Shown: positions 30,256 through 30,623 of the stretch, in pieces
How the letters are laid out: each line of letters starts with the position of its first letter
Position numbering within the stretch: position 1 is the stretch's first letter
Source of the DNA: Spirogloea muscicola
Taxonomy: Eukaryota > Streptophyta > Zygnematophyceae > Spirogloeales > Spirogloeaceae
Length of the DNA stretch: 30,623 nt
Direction of reading: 5' to 3'
Assembly (NCBI GenBank): GCA_009602725.1
Contig: WELB01000239.1
Coordinates: forward strand, 1-30,623
Program-made: the position numbers and the translations under genes
The notes under the pieces: model-generated
Told to the model about the DNA's origin: nothing
What the model saw: only the letters and a program-made list of their open reading frames with translations
Database searches by the model: none

Positions 30256-30623
30256 TGTAGCCCCACTTGTGTCGTCGACAAGGCCGCCTACACCACCGCC
30301 GTGCTGCAGCTCCCTGAGGCCGACCTGCGCGGGCGCGCGAGACTACATTCGGCCTCCTCCCCGGGGGCAGCGGCGTGGCTCCAGGCACTCCCCATCACTG
30401 ACGCTCTGACCCTCCCAGATGAGGTGTTTCGCACTGCCGTCCACCGGCTCCTGGGGCTGCCGCCTCCATGCCTCCAGGGCGTGCGTCAATGCCAGTGTGG
30501 CGAGCGAGGGGCCGAGCCTGGCGAGCTGGCTGCTCACGTCCTGCGCTGTTCCCACGGCGGCGAGAGGACGGCGGCCCACGACCGCCTCCGGGACGCGATG
30601 CACGGCATCCTGGTGGAGGCTGG
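30256..30623 (+). mobile_element. LINE-like Zn-finger region, subfamily 1, cut by window end (copy f)
   Basis: The open frame reads KAAYTTAVLQLPEADLRGRA, HSASSPGAAAWLQALPI, EVFRTAVHRLLGLPPP, CQCG...HVLRC and GGERTAAHDRLRDAMHGILV, with no stop before the window edge. The R-x-RL-x-SAS-PGA-x-AWL block followed by a C-x1-C-x12-H-x3-C finger is what I know from the region after reverse transcriptase in algal and oomycete LINE-like proteins. High GC and an intact frame suggest a younger copy than the others. It continues beyond 30623. Confidence 0.7.

Noticed and set aside
1-30623. CRISPR array, bacterial operon or integrated prokaryotic island
   Set aside because: No regularly spaced repeats, no Shine-Dalgarno-led gene strings, and all recognisable genes are spliced eukaryotic genes.

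Overview
The window is nuclear DNA of a eukaryote, most likely a green alga (Chlorophyta, probably a trebouxiophyte). Coding sequence is split into many short exons by introns of roughly 85-560 nt. TGTAA, the usual chlorophyte poly(A) signal, follows two genes. Plant-type degenerate CCCTAAA-like repeats are present, and one gene encodes a plastid-targeted LEA protein of the Chlorella HIC6 kind. The species cannot be named from the sequence. There are no prokaryotic operons, tRNA or rRNA genes, or CRISPR arrays. A 165-base run of N (19066-19230) is an assembly gap.

Layout. 1-797: repeats with a duplicated 48-bp segment and degenerate telomere-like motifs. 798-2562 (-): coiled-coil protein with an RGG-rich tail, tentatively RAB6-interacting golgin (GORAB)-like; at least two of its introns need GC-AG splice sites. 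2726-3156: fragment of a LINE-like retroelement. 3886-7958 (+): TAF6 (TFIID subunit), reconstructed as 13 exons and 743 aa with consistent phases throughout. 8343-12567 (-): TFIIIC subunit 5 (GTF3C5/Tfc1 family), convergent with TAF6. 12763-15878 (+): nucleolar-type G-patch protein with a LYAR-like C-terminal winged helix, divergent from GTF3C5 across a 195-bp G-rich promoter. 16337-17462 (-): unrecognised gene, perhaps broken at its 5' end. 17590-18766: mosaic of retroelement 3' ends. 19231-22680 (+): choline-transporter-like protein (SLC44/CTL), whose 5' end is lost near the N gap. 22681-25700: retroelement fragments around a GC-rich block. 26356-27614 (+): chloroplast LEA protein with ACGT-core boxes upstream. 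27615-29384: AT-rich, mostly noncoding, with an 89-bp tandem duplication. 29385-30623: nested retroelement fragments running off the window end.

The host genes are nuclear housekeeping functions (Pol II initiation, Pol III initiation, nucleolar biology), a membrane transporter and a stress protein. The less expected content is the retroelement material: two related subfamilies of a C-terminal Zn-finger/endonuclease-like domain, with conserved 3' hairpins (GGGCTGG...CCAGCCC and GGCTG...CAGCC) that recur at least eight times. One solo hairpin copy lies 112 nt upstream of the TAF6 start codon. The second theme is GC-AG introns, needed to keep frame at several places.

All gene models were built by hand from splice signals, phase and family resemblance. 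No alignment or database search was run.
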